A DNA stretch of 24,762 bases, from the NCBI GenBank assembly GCA_002790175.1, contig PFUQ01000040.1, positions 1 through 24,762 on the forward strand, in the 5' to 3' direction. The DNA is from Flavobacteriales bacterium CG_4_9_14_3_um_filter_32_8 (lineage in GTDB: Bacteria; Bacteroidota; Bacteroidia; Flavobacteriales_E; Vicingaceae). The translations under genes and the position numbers were made by a program. The notes under the pieces are model-generated. The model did no database searches, was not told the DNA's origin, and saw nothing but the letters and a program-made list of their open reading frames with translations. How positions within the stretch are numbered: the stretch's first letter is position 1; every line of letters begins with the position of its first letter. Shown piece after piece: positions 9,200-16,216 of this stretch.

Positions 9200-10165
9200 T
9201 TAGATTTCATCTAAATTGCAATAATAAATGTACTTGCAATTATTGTGGATGATGTGATCAAGTTCTAATAAGGAAGCCAATACCAGTTGAGAATAATTTT
9301 GAGAAGCATTTCTAAAGCCGCCTGCTTCCGTTTTCCATAAAGTGGTAATTAAGTCCATATTACCTTCTCGTGGATTAATAATCCCCATAACTTTTCTCAC
9401 ATTTCCTGCTCCTGCATGATATACGTGCATTACCATTAATCGATACCACATATCTGTTGGATCGTAACTGATGCAATAATCATCCAATATTTTATTTAGT
9501 TCTGGGATACAAATGGTACGAATTAATTTAGCAGCAGCCCAAGCCGATTTGTCAAAATCTTTACGTTCATCTTCATATTTATTGACTTTTAATCCTAAAT
9601 TAACAGCTACTTTTTTCATGATTTGAAAAGAACCGTAAGCACCAACATTAGATTTTTGCAAAGCATTTGGACTTTCTATTAGTAAAATGGCTTGAGCATA
9701 AAATGGGTCAACATTATTATTATTAAAAATTTCTATTCCTCGACTAATAGTTGGTATTACATTTTCGAAATCATAGAAAAATTTTTTACCATTGGTTACA
9801 AAAACCCTAGTTTCGATAGGTAAGTTGTAATAAGTTCTTACACTATCTCGATAACAATCCTTATAAGAATCGGATAGTTTATTCCATTCTGATAACTTAA
9901 CCTTTTTAATAATTTGACGAGTACATCCAATATTAATAAGTGCAGAATCAGCACTCATGGTCATCAACGACCTCCAAAATTTTGGTTGCTCCAACGTATC
10001 CCATCCTCCTGAATATATTTGTTTGTTTTGAACAAATTGATAATACAACGAATCGTGCAGCCCTGCTACTTCAACTATAAAAGAGTTGTTTTGCTGTTGG
10101 GCGTGAATTAAACTATTAAAGAGTAGAAAAATAGTTAGTATAATATGTTTTACATTCTTCCGCAT
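9200..10165 (-). CDS. Secreted lytic-transglycosylase-like (SLT domain) protein
   Basis: I start this gene at ATG 10165, giving 321 residues, because this Met begins a clean signal peptide (MRKNVKHIILTIFLLFNSLI, then HAQ). The frame stays open to ATG 10225, but those 20 extra residues are polar and unlike a secreted start. Residues about 140-285 resemble the lysozyme-like SLT fold: ILLIESPN with the probable catalytic Glu at residue 164, then GAYGSFQIM, then a Trp-containing helix (FDKSAWAAAKLI) and MHVYHAGAGNV. Proteins of this type cleave peptidoglycan glycan strands to 1,6-anhydro products in the periplasm. The N-terminal 110 residues match no domain I know. It lies downstream of the zinc-ribbon gene on the same strand, about 200 bases apart. 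Confidence 0.82.
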   Translation of the reverse strand: MRKNVKHIILTIFLLFNSLIHAQQQNNSFIVEVAGLHDSLYYQFVQNKQIYSGGWDTLEQPKFWRSLMTMSADSALINIGCTRQIIKKVKLSEWNKLSDSYKDCYRDSVRTYYNLPIETRVFVTNGKKFFYDFENVIPTISRGIEIFNNNNVDPFYAQAILLIESPNALQKSNVGAYGSFQIMKKVAVNLGLKVNKYEDERKDFDKSAWAAAKLIRTICIPELNKILDDYCISYDPTDMWYRLMVMHVYHAGAGNVRKVMGIINPREGNMDLITTLWKTEAGGFRNASQNYSQLVLASLLELDHIIHNNCKYIYYCNLDEI

Positions 10166-10308
10166 ATAACAAATAAACGAAGATTTAACAGATTTGTTAC
10201 ATTTTGCTAAAGCATTTGTTAACATTTGTATGTTTAACTCGGTCTAGTTTTCGAGGTATAATAATGCATTTATTTTAGGTTGGTTCGAACTATGGTTTTA
10301 TCCGTCAG

Positions 10309-10356
10309 CCCTTCCCCTTGCTCCTTGTCCCCTGTCCCTTGTCCCTTTACTTTCCC
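10309..10356 (-). repeat. Degenerate heptad array (AAGGGAC family), G-rich on minus strand
   Basis: Read on the minus strand, this stretch consists of about five 7-base units related to AAGGGAC, the first two exact, followed by decayed copies. It begins eight bases after the stop of the zinc-ribbon gene, with the purine-rich strand in the sense direction. It contains several runs of three or four G separated by loops of 8, 4 and 3 bases, which is very unusual in such AT-rich surroundings. Related copies occur at 13803 and 16864. Confidence 0.7.
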
Positions 10357-10363
10357 ATTAGAA

Positions 10364-10714
10364 TTAATCTTTTTTAACCAACATCAACAAATCGTTTTCT
10401 AATGCGGAATAACCTTGGTCGTAACAGAAATAATACACTTTACCTGCTTTTGTGGTATATATTTCGGTGATGTAATTAAAATTAAATCCTTTTGCATCTA
10501 ATTTCTGTTTACTCACGGTGCCTTTTCCTTTAGGATTTAATTCTTCTAATATCCTCCAATTTTTTCGCAATCGATTGTTGACATTACGAATTAAATTTTT
10601 ACCGTCTTTATTTATTTGATTGTTGTAGGCATTACGACATGCATCTGAACAAAATTTTTTATCTACTCTTCCCTTTAGTGATTCTCCACACTCTAAACAC
10701 GCCTTTTTATCCAT
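10364..10714 (-). CDS. Small zinc-ribbon protein
   Basis: This 116-residue cytosolic protein has an N-terminal zinc-binding knuckle: Cys6 and Cys9 (CLEC), then Cys22 and Cys26 (FCSDACRNAYNN). The pattern CxxC-x12-CxxxC resembles the short zinc ribbons often annotated as DUF2116-like. The middle (35-70) is basic and helical, and the C-terminal part (75-116) is a small mixed domain (NYITEIYTTKAGKVYYFCYD, then QGY). A nucleic-acid or protein-binding role would fit but is inferred. It is divergent from ssb and has the best-formed promoter in the window, whose -33 box sits inside a 10-base tandem repeat. Confidence 0.82.
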   Translation of the reverse strand: MDKKACLECGESLKGRVDKKFCSDACRNAYNNQINKDGKNLIRNVNNRLRKNWRILEELNPKGKGTVSKQKLDAKGFNFNYITEIYTTKAGKVYYFCYDQGYSALENDLLMLVKKD

Positions 10715-10733
10715 AATAACTGTTTTTACAATT

Positions 10734-10764
10734 CAAATGTACAAAAAATTTATCCGTTTACAAA
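10734..10764 (-). promoter_or_regulatory. Promoter of the zinc-ribbon gene
   Basis: On the minus strand TTTG (10764-10761), a 19-base spacer and TACATTTG (10741-10734) match the Bacteroidota -33/-7 consensus at every defined position. Transcription would start near 10728, about 14 bases before the start codon at 10714. Confidence 0.72.
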
Positions 10765-10786
10765 CGTTTACAAACAACTATAAACG
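10755..10786. repeat. Tandem CGTTTACAAA repeat with an inverted half-copy
   Basis: CGTTTACAAA occurs twice head to tail (10755-10764 and 10765-10774), and TAAACG at 10781-10786 is an inverted copy of its first half. The period of 10 bases is close to one helical turn. The first copy covers the -33 box of the zinc-ribbon promoter, so an operator is possible. Confidence 0.65.
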
Positions 10787-10828
10787 ATAGTAATTGTTTA
10801 AATACCGAATAAGCCTTGAAAGTCGTCA

Positions 10829-10836
10829 TTACTTTG
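10829..10836 (+). promoter_or_regulatory. Possible -7 element of ssb
   Basis: TTACTTTG, followed by CC, differs from TAnnTTTG at one position. Transcription would start near 10841, giving a leader of about 44 bases. No good -33 box is seen at the expected distance. Confidence 0.4.
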
Positions 10837-10843
10837 CCTCAAC

Positions 10844-10864
10844 AAATCTGAACGAATCAGGTTT
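10844..10864 (+). promoter_or_regulatory. Hairpin in the ssb leader
   Basis: AAATCTGA (10844-10851) and TCAGGTTT (10857-10864) form an 8-pair stem with one G-U pair and a five-base loop. It would sit at the extreme 5' end of the ssb transcript, 20 bases before the ATG, and has no T-tract. It may stabilise the message or bind a regulator. Confidence 0.4.
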
Positions 10865-10884
10865 AACAATTAAAACTTTATATC

Positions 10885-11223
10885 ATGAACAGTTTAAGAA
10901 ACAAAGTACAGTTAATCGGACACTTAGGTAACAACCCAGAAATCGTTAACTTAGAAAAAGGAAACAAATTAGCAAAATTCTCTATTGCTACCAATGAATC
11001 TTACAAAAATAGTAAAGGAGAAACTATTAAAGAAACACAATGGCACAACCTAATTGCATGGGGAAAAACAGCCGAAATTATTGAAAAATACCTACAAAAA
11101 GGCAATGAAGTTGCCATTGAAGGTAAATTAGTAAATAAAAACTATGATGATAAAGATGGGAACAAACGCTATGTTACCGAAATTGTAGTTAATGAACTAT
11201 TGATGTTGGGTGGTAAAAAATAA
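10885..11223 (+). CDS. ssb: Single-stranded DNA-binding protein (short form)
   Basis: SSB coats single-stranded DNA during replication, recombination and repair. The 112 residues form one OB fold with typical family features: NKVQLIGHLGNNPEI at 6-20, KLAKFSIATNESYKN at 28-42, the conserved TQWHNLIAWGKTAEI (aromatic DNA-stacking residues), then the GKLVNKNYDDKDGNKRYVTE strand pair. The protein ends in LLMLGGKK and lacks the Gly/Pro-rich linker and the acidic tail (DDDIPF type) that usually recruit partner proteins. It is therefore probably a second, accessory SSB and not the main replication form. It is divergent from the zinc-ribbon gene and is followed by a strong terminator. Confidence 0.95.
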   Translation: MNSLRNKVQLIGHLGNNPEIVNLEKGNKLAKFSIATNESYKNSKGETIKETQWHNLIAWGKTAEIIEKYLQKGNEVAIEGKLVNKNYDDKDGNKRYVTEIVVNELLMLGGKK

Positions 11224-11240
11224 CTCACTTAACTAATTGG

Positions 11241-11275
11241 AAAAGCCACTGGAAGAAATTTCAGTGGCTTTTTTT
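11241..11275 (+). terminator. Rho-independent terminator of ssb
   Basis: AAAAGCCACTGGAA (11241-11254) pairs with TTTCAGTGGCTTTT (11259-11272), 14 pairs with one G-T, around a GAAA tetraloop, and the T run continues to 11275. This is the clearest terminator in the window. It separates ssb from prfC. Confidence 0.93.
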
Positions 11276-11307
11276 ATTTATATATCAACAAAATCAACTT
11301 TAAAAAG

Positions 11308-11315
11308 TAATTTTG
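11308..11315 (+). promoter_or_regulatory. -7 element of prfC
   Basis: TAATTTTG is a perfect TAnnTTTG match. It ends seven bases before the prfC ATG, so transcription would start at or within a few bases of the start codon. No TTTG -33 box is seen. Confidence 0.55.
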
Positions 11316-11322
11316 CCGAATT

Positions 11323-12921
11323 ATGAGTTTAGCACGAGAAATAAGCAAGAGAAGAACCTTTGGTATCATTAGTCACCCCGATGCCGGAAAAACAACTTTA
11401 ACCGAAAAATTATTGTTATTTGGCGGAGCAATACAATCTGCTGGTGCCGTAAAATCGAACAAAATAAAAAAAACTGCTACTTCCGATTTTATGGAAATAG
11501 AAAAACAAAGAGGAATTTCTGTGGCTACATCAGTAATGGCTTTTAATTACAAAAATGTAAAAATTAATATTTTAGATACTCCCGGACACAAAGATTTTGC
11601 TGAAGACACTTATCGAACATTAACAGCAGTTGATAGCGTAATATTAGTAATAGACTGTGCCAACGGTGTTGAAGCACAAACTAAAAAATTAATGGAAGTG
11701 TGTCGGATGAGAAACACTCCTGTTATTGTGTTTATCAATAAAATGGACAGAGAAGGTCGAGACCCTTATGATTTGTTAGATGAAATAGAAAATACCCTTA
11801 ACATCAAAGTTCGCCCTTTAAGTTGGCCCATTGGCATTGGTAGTAGTTTTAAAGGAGTTTACAATATTTATGAGAAAAATCTTAATTTGTTTGATTCGAA
11901 TAAAACAAAAGTGCAGAGAAACATTGTTTCGATTAAAGATTTAAACGATCCTACACTTGATGACATATTAGGGATTTCTGCTGATAAATTAAGAGAAGAT
12001 CTTGAATTGATTGAAGGTGTTTATGATGAATTTGATGTTGAGAAATACAAATTGGGTGAATTGGCACCCATCTTTTTTGGAAGTGCTTTAAATAATTTCG
12101 GAGTTCAAGAATTGTTAGACACATTTATTACCATAGCCCCTTTTCCTAGAGGAAGAGAAACTAACTTAAGGCTAGTAGAGCCTACCGAAAATAAATTGAG
12201 TGGTTTTGTGTTTAAAATTCATGCCAATTTAGACCCCAACCACCGAGATAGAATTGCATTTTTACGCATTTGTTCTGGCAAGTTTGAGCGAAATAAATTT
12301 TATTACCATGTTCGAAATGAGAAAAAAATAAAATTTAGCAACCCTACCAGCTTTATGGCTCAGGATAAAAGTGTAATTGATGAAGCTTTTCCAGGAGATG
12401 TTATTGGTTTGTACGATACAGGAATTTTTAAAATTGGCGACACCTTAACCGAAGGTGAAAAAATGGAGTTTAAAGGTATTCCTAGCTTTTCACCTGAGAT
12501 TTTTAAGGAACTAATTAACAAAGACCCTATGAAAACCAAACAATTGGAAAAAGGCATACAGCAATTAACCGATGAAGGTGTTGCCCAATTGTTTATTCAA
12601 CAACCTGGTAACCGTAAAATTGTGGGCACAGTTGGTGAACTGCAATTTGAAGTGATACAATATCGTTTACTGCACGAATATGCTGCTTCTGCTGAGTTTC
12701 AGCCTAAAGCATTGTATAAAGCTTGTTGGATGACGACTAATGATGAAACTAAACTAGAAAACTTTATTGCTAGAAAAGCTCAAAACATTGCAAAAGACAA
12801 AGACAATAATTATGTGTTTTTGGCACCAACCAAATTTTTGTTAGAAAGTGCCGAAAAAGATTATCCGGAAATTACGTTTCATACAACTTCTGAGTTTAAA
12901 AGGACTTTAGTTGAAGGCTGA
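11323..12921 (+). CDS. prfC: Peptide chain release factor 3 (RF3)
   Basis: RF3 is a GTPase that removes RF1 and RF2 from the ribosome after translation termination. The 532 residues match the family (E. coli 529). The GTPase motifs are intact: P-loop SHPDAGKTT at 17-25, switch I RGISV at 63-67, DTPGHKDF at 85-92 and NKMD at 139-142. EF-Tu-like domain II follows, then the RF3-specific C-terminal domain (QPGNRKIVGTVGELQFEV near 427). The opening SLAREISKRRTFGIISHPD is diagnostic for RF3 as against EF-G. Its TGA overlaps the ATG of the acyltransferase gene by one base (TGATG), so the two form an operon. Confidence 0.97.
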   Translation: MSLAREISKRRTFGIISHPDAGKTTLTEKLLLFGGAIQSAGAVKSNKIKKTATSDFMEIEKQRGISVATSVMAFNYKNVKINILDTPGHKDFAEDTYRTLTAVDSVILVIDCANGVEAQTKKLMEVCRMRNTPVIVFINKMDREGRDPYDLLDEIENTLNIKVRPLSWPIGIGSSFKGVYNIYEKNLNLFDSNKTKVQRNIVSIKDLNDPTLDDILGISADKLREDLELIEGVYDEFDVEKYKLGELAPIFFGSALNNFGVQELLDTFITIAPFPRGRETNLRLVEPTENKLSGFVFKIHANLDPNHRDRIAFLRICSGKFERNKFYYHVRNEKKIKFSNPTSFMAQDKSVIDEAFPGDVIGLYDTGIFKIGDTLTEGEKMEFKGIPSFSPEIFKELINKDPMKTKQLEKGIQQLTDEGVAQLFIQQPGNRKIVGTVGELQFEVIQYRLLHEYAASAEFQPKALYKACWMTTNDETKLENFIARKAQNIAKDKDNNYVFLAPTKFLLESAEKDYPEITFHTTSEFKRTLVEG

Positions 12922-13799
12922 TGCAAGCAATAATCTTTTATATCTCTCTTCCTTTTATTTATTTCATCTCCATTCTACCTTTTTGGTTGTTGTATTTAAT
13001 TGCTGATTTTATCAATTTTATCCTTTTTACCTTAGTAGGTTATCGAAAAGAAGTAATACTTACGAATCTAAAAAAATCATTTCCAGAGAAATCTGAATTA
13101 GATATTCAACAAATTCAAAAAAAATTTCATCGATTTTTTTGCGATTTAATTGTAGAAACTATCAAAACATTAACGATTACCAAAAAGGAAGCAGCTAAAA
13201 GATGTCGGTTTAAAGATTTAACGCTCTTGAATAAATTGTACGGTAAAAAAAAGAAGGTGATTTTTGTGTTGGGACATTATGGAAATTGGGAATTGGGTGG
13301 AGCTGCGATGAGTTACCTAAGTCAATACCAATTGTATGTTGTTTATCGTCCACTTTCTAACCCATATTTTGATAATTTAATTATAAAAATGAGAACTCAT
13401 TTAGGAACTAAACTAATTCCAATGAAGGATACCTTTAAAAAAATGGTGAGTTTACGAAATAGCGATGAAATAAGTGCTACAGCTTTTATTGCGGACCAAG
13501 CTCCTACTCCCGAAAACTCGTATTGGACTACCTTTTTAAATCAGGAAACGGCAGTTTTTTGGGGTACTGAAATTATTGCATCTAAACTAAACTACCCCAT
13601 CGTTTACATTACTATTTCTCAACAAAAACGAGGTTATTACGAAATGACTGCCGAATTGCTTTATGAAAATCCTGCGTCCACAAAAAAAGGAGAAATTTCT
13701 GAAAAACATAGCAAAAGATTAGAACAAGATATTATTAAACAACCTGAGTTATGGCTATGGTCGCATAAAAGGTGGAAACATAAAAAACCAGTAAGTTGA
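12921..13799 (+). CDS. Lipid A-type lysophospholipid acyltransferase (LpxL/HtrB family)
   Basis: This 292-residue inner-membrane protein belongs to the family that transfers fatty acyl chains onto lipid A precursors or related lipids. Residues 1-40 form one or two hydrophobic helices that anchor it. The catalytic HX4E motif is HYGNWE at 119-124. It is followed by YRPLSNPYFDNLI, KMRTHLGTKLIPM and the conserved FIADQAP near 190. The C-terminus (ELWLWSHKRWKHKKP) is also typical of the family. The start overlaps the prfC stop. The substrate could be lipid A or an aminolipid; the sequence alone cannot decide. A heptad array starts three bases after the stop. Confidence 0.92.
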   Translation: MQAIIFYISLPFIYFISILPFWLLYLIADFINFILFTLVGYRKEVILTNLKKSFPEKSELDIQQIQKKFHRFFCDLIVETIKTLTITKKEAAKRCRFKDLTLLNKLYGKKKKVIFVLGHYGNWELGGAAMSYLSQYQLYVVYRPLSNPYFDNLIIKMRTHLGTKLIPMKDTFKKMVSLRNSDEISATAFIADQAPTPENSYWTTFLNQETAVFWGTEIIASKLNYPIVYITISQQKRGYYEMTAELLYENPASTKKGEISEKHSKRLEQDIIKQPELWLWSHKRWKHKKPVS

Positions 13800-13802
13800 T
13801 GT

Positions 13803-13830
13803 GAAGGGACAAGGGAAGGTGAAAGTGAAT
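13803..13830 (+). repeat. Degenerate heptad array (AAGGGAC / AAGGTGAAAG)
   Basis: About four 7-base units begin just after the acyltransferase stop. The first two are AAGGGAC and AAGGGAA, and the later ones drift to GTGAAA-type units. The segment AAGGTGAAAG (13816-13825) recurs on the minus strand at 22161-22170 after hpd. The purine strand is the sense strand of the upstream gene. Confidence 0.6.
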
Positions 13831-13846
13831 TGATTTTTAGTTAATT

Positions 13847-14647
13847 CTAAACTCTCAAAACCTCCTCTAATCCTTGATGATATTCTTGAAAAGTATTCAA
13901 ATTGTTATGAGAACCATCTTTAATGGTAAATAATTTGATATTATCAGCCAATTTAATTAACCTTTCACTAGAATTATAAGGTATGGTTTCATCTTCTGTT
14001 CCGTGAAATAAATAAATAGGAATTTTAATATGAGGCAACCATTTGTTTATTTTAAATTGATAATGAAGCAAAATTGAATTCGGTAAATAAGGATAATGGT
14101 ATTTTGAAACATCGTAAAAATTATAATAAGGAGTTTCTAAGATTAACAGTTTAGGATTGTTTTCATTTGCTAATTTTGTTGCAATACCTGTACCTAAAGA
14201 CATTCCATACAATATCAACTCACTCTCTTTATAATTATTGAGCAATTCTTTGTAAATCATCAATGCATCTTTATAAAGCATTTTTTCATTTTTAATTTTG
14301 CCAGTACTTTTTCCATAACCACGGTAATCATACATTAGCACATCAAAACCTATTGAAGTAAAATCAGTGGCTTTGGTTCCCCAACTTTCAATATTTCCTG
14401 CATTACCATGGTGATAATAAATTAATCCTTTCGAATTTATCGCTTTAAATAAGATGGCACTAATGGTATTTCCATCTTGAGTTACAAAAGTTATTTCTTC
14501 AAATTCGTTAGGAAACGAAAATTTATATTTATCAGACAGTTTTTCTGGGTGAAAAATTAAATGCTCTTGAAAAAGATACACAGCAATACCTAAACCTACT
14601 AATACGGCTGGAATAATAATGATGATATAAATAATAAATTTTAACAC
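13847..14647 (-). CDS. Membrane-anchored alpha/beta hydrolase
   Basis: This 266-residue protein has one N-terminal membrane helix (residues 3-26), so the catalytic domain is anchored and probably faces the periplasm. The alpha/beta-hydrolase signs are complete: oxyanion segment HHGNAGN at 79-85, DYRGYGKS at 107-114, nucleophile elbow GMSLG with Ser150, the acid in HGTEDETIP (Asp219) and the base in GSHNN (His247). The overall pattern resembles the BEM46/ABHD13-like serine hydrolases found next to many genes in bacteria. The substrate is unknown. The gene converges on the acyltransferase and is divergent from the TlpA-like gene, with -7 elements only four bases apart. Confidence 0.9.
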   Translation of the reverse strand: MLKFIIYIIIIIPAVLVGLGIAVYLFQEHLIFHPEKLSDKYKFSFPNEFEEITFVTQDGNTISAILFKAINSKGLIYYHHGNAGNIESWGTKATDFTSIGFDVLMYDYRGYGKSTGKIKNEKMLYKDALMIYKELLNNYKESELILYGMSLGTGIATKLANENNPKLLILETPYYNFYDVSKYHYPYLPNSILLHYQFKINKWLPHIKIPIYLFHGTEDETIPYNSSERLIKLADNIKLFTIKDGSHNNLNTFQEYHQGLEEVLRV

Positions 14648-14689
14648 GTTAAAAGATTGTTAAAATGATTTGTTGGTAACTCCGTAAAT

Positions 14690-14697
14690 CAAATATA
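14690..14697 (-). promoter_or_regulatory. -7 element of the alpha/beta hydrolase gene
   Basis: On the minus strand TATATTTG is a perfect TAnnTTTG match, about 43 bases upstream of the start codon. No TTTG -33 box stands at the usual distance. Confidence 0.5.
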
Positions 14698-14701
14698 ATA
14701 G

Positions 14702-14709
14702 TAAATTTG
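14702..14709 (+). promoter_or_regulatory. -7 element of the TlpA-like gene
   Basis: TAAATTTG is a perfect TAnnTTTG match. Transcription would start near 14714. This excludes the in-frame ATG at 14707 as the start and supports the ATG at 14734. Confidence 0.52.
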
Positions 14710-14733
14710 ATATTCTTAAACCGAATCAAAATT

Positions 14734-16209
14734 ATGAAGAAAATTTTAGTTGTACTGTTAATACTTTGCTTTTCTTTAGCTGGATTTTCTCAAAACAAAG
14801 GCTATAAAATAAAAATGGAAATTAAAGGTCTGAAAGATTCTACCTGTTTTCTTATCAATTATTTTGGAAGTCAACGATTTTATAAAGATACCGCACAATT
14901 TAATAAAGAAGGTATCGTCATTTTTGCTGGAAAAGAACAATTGCATGGAGGTATTTATGGTGTTTACACTAGTGGTAAGCTACTGTTCGAAATTGTTTGT
15001 AACAATGAGGATTTTATTGATTTAAAAACCGATACTTCTGACTACATCATGCACATGGAGGTGAAGAAATCAGCTGAAAATAAAGTATTTTTTGATCATC
15101 TAAAATTTATTACCGAAAAACAAAGGTCATCTCAAGATTTAAGAAACAAAGCTAATTCTAAAGAGTTACCCGAAAAAGAAAAAAAAGAAGTGAATGATAA
15201 ATTAGCTGAAATTGGTAAAGAAATAAATAACTACCGATTAGCTATTATCGATAAATACCCGAACTTGTTTGTCTCTATTATCTTTAAAACCATGAAAGAA
15301 CCAGAAGCTCCTGAATTTGAAGATATTAAAAATGATTCTTTAAGGCGATTCATGAAGTATGATTATGTTAAAACACATTATTTTGATGAAGTTGATTTTT
15401 CTGATTCACGAATTAATTATACACCACTTTATCACAATAAAATAGAAAAATATTTTAAAAATATTGTTTACCCAATCCCTGATTCTATTATTAAGGAAGT
15501 GGATATGGTTATTAACAAAGCAAAAGCCAATGACGATATTTTTAAATACACAGTTCACTATTTATTAAGCGATTACGAAAAGTCAAAAATAATGGGAATG
15601 GATGCTGTTTTTGCTCACATCGGTTTAAACTACTATACCCACAAATTGGCTTTTTGGGCAGATTCCACCCAAATAGAAAAAGTGCAAGAACGGGCTCGGA
15701 AATTATCACCCTTGCTTTTAGGAAAATCCGCCATCAATATCAGTTTGTTAGATACAGGGAATAATTGGATGAGTTTATATAAAGTACCAACAGAATATAC
15801 CATTCTTGTTTTTTGGGATCCAGAATGTGGTCATTGTAAAAAAGAGTTGCCAAAATTAGCACATCTTTACGATTCATTAAAAACTAGTTTAAATATCAGT
15901 GTTTTTGCTGTTAGTTCTGACCATAACGAAGCCTGGAAAAAATTTATTAGAGAACATCATTTAGATTTTATTAATGTTGCCGTTCCTACAGAAGTATATA
16001 AAGATCAACAACTTGCTACAGAATACATCATTAAAGGATACACCGACTTAAAAAGTATGAATTACCAAACCACTTATGACATTACCAGTACACCTCAAAT
16101 TTATTTACTAGACAAAGCAAAAAAAATTATTGGTAAACGATTAGATACTGATTTACTTCAACTGGTATTAAAAAAAGAAGAAGAAAAAAAGAATAAAATA
16201 GTTCATTAA
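14734..16209 (+). CDS. Secreted TlpA-like thioredoxin-fold protein with an N-terminal DUF4369-like domain
   Basis: From ATG 14734 the product has 491 residues and begins with a signal peptide (MKKILVVLLILCFSLAGFSQ). An upstream in-frame ATG at 14707 lies inside the -7 element and would spoil the signal peptide. Residues about 22-110 look like the DUF4369 beta domain (MEIKGLKDSTCFLINYF). A helical, charged middle follows (120-330). Residues about 335-480 form a thioredoxin fold with FWDPECGHCKKELP, whose active-site cysteines are 365 and 368 (CGHC), and the cis-Pro segment STPQIYLLD. Such proteins reduce or isomerise disulfides in the periplasm. The SCO gene follows seven bases later, suggesting a shared role. 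Confidence 0.88.
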   Translation: MKKILVVLLILCFSLAGFSQNKGYKIKMEIKGLKDSTCFLINYFGSQRFYKDTAQFNKEGIVIFAGKEQLHGGIYGVYTSGKLLFEIVCNNEDFIDLKTDTSDYIMHMEVKKSAENKVFFDHLKFITEKQRSSQDLRNKANSKELPEKEKKEVNDKLAEIGKEINNYRLAIIDKYPNLFVSIIFKTMKEPEAPEFEDIKNDSLRRFMKYDYVKTHYFDEVDFSDSRINYTPLYHNKIEKYFKNIVYPIPDSIIKEVDMVINKAKANDDIFKYTVHYLLSDYEKSKIMGMDAVFAHIGLNYYTHKLAFWADSTQIEKVQERARKLSPLLLGKSAINISLLDTGNNWMSLYKVPTEYTILVFWDPECGHCKKELPKLAHLYDSLKTSLNISVFAVSSDHNEAWKKFIREHHLDFINVAVPTEVYKDQQLATEYIIKGYTDLKSMNYQTTYDITSTPQIYLLDKAKKIIGKRLDTDLLQLVLKKEEEKKNKIVH

Positions 16210-16216
16210 ATTCTCT

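Noticed and set aside
10166..10225. Upstream ATG of the transglycosylase-like gene
   Set aside because: The 20 extra residues are polar and the signal peptide starts cleanly at the Met encoded at 10165.
10280..10292. GGTTCGAAC resembling a tRNA T-loop
   Set aside because: No acceptor stem, anticodon arm or D arm can be placed around it, and it is not followed by the usual closing bases.
10755..10774. Possible start of a CRISPR array or iteron origin
   Set aside because: Only two 10-base tandem copies and one half-copy, with no spacers, no cas genes and no replication gene next to them.
14707..14733. Upstream ATG of the TlpA-like gene
   Set aside because: It lies within the predicted -7 element and would put a charged extension before a good signal peptide.
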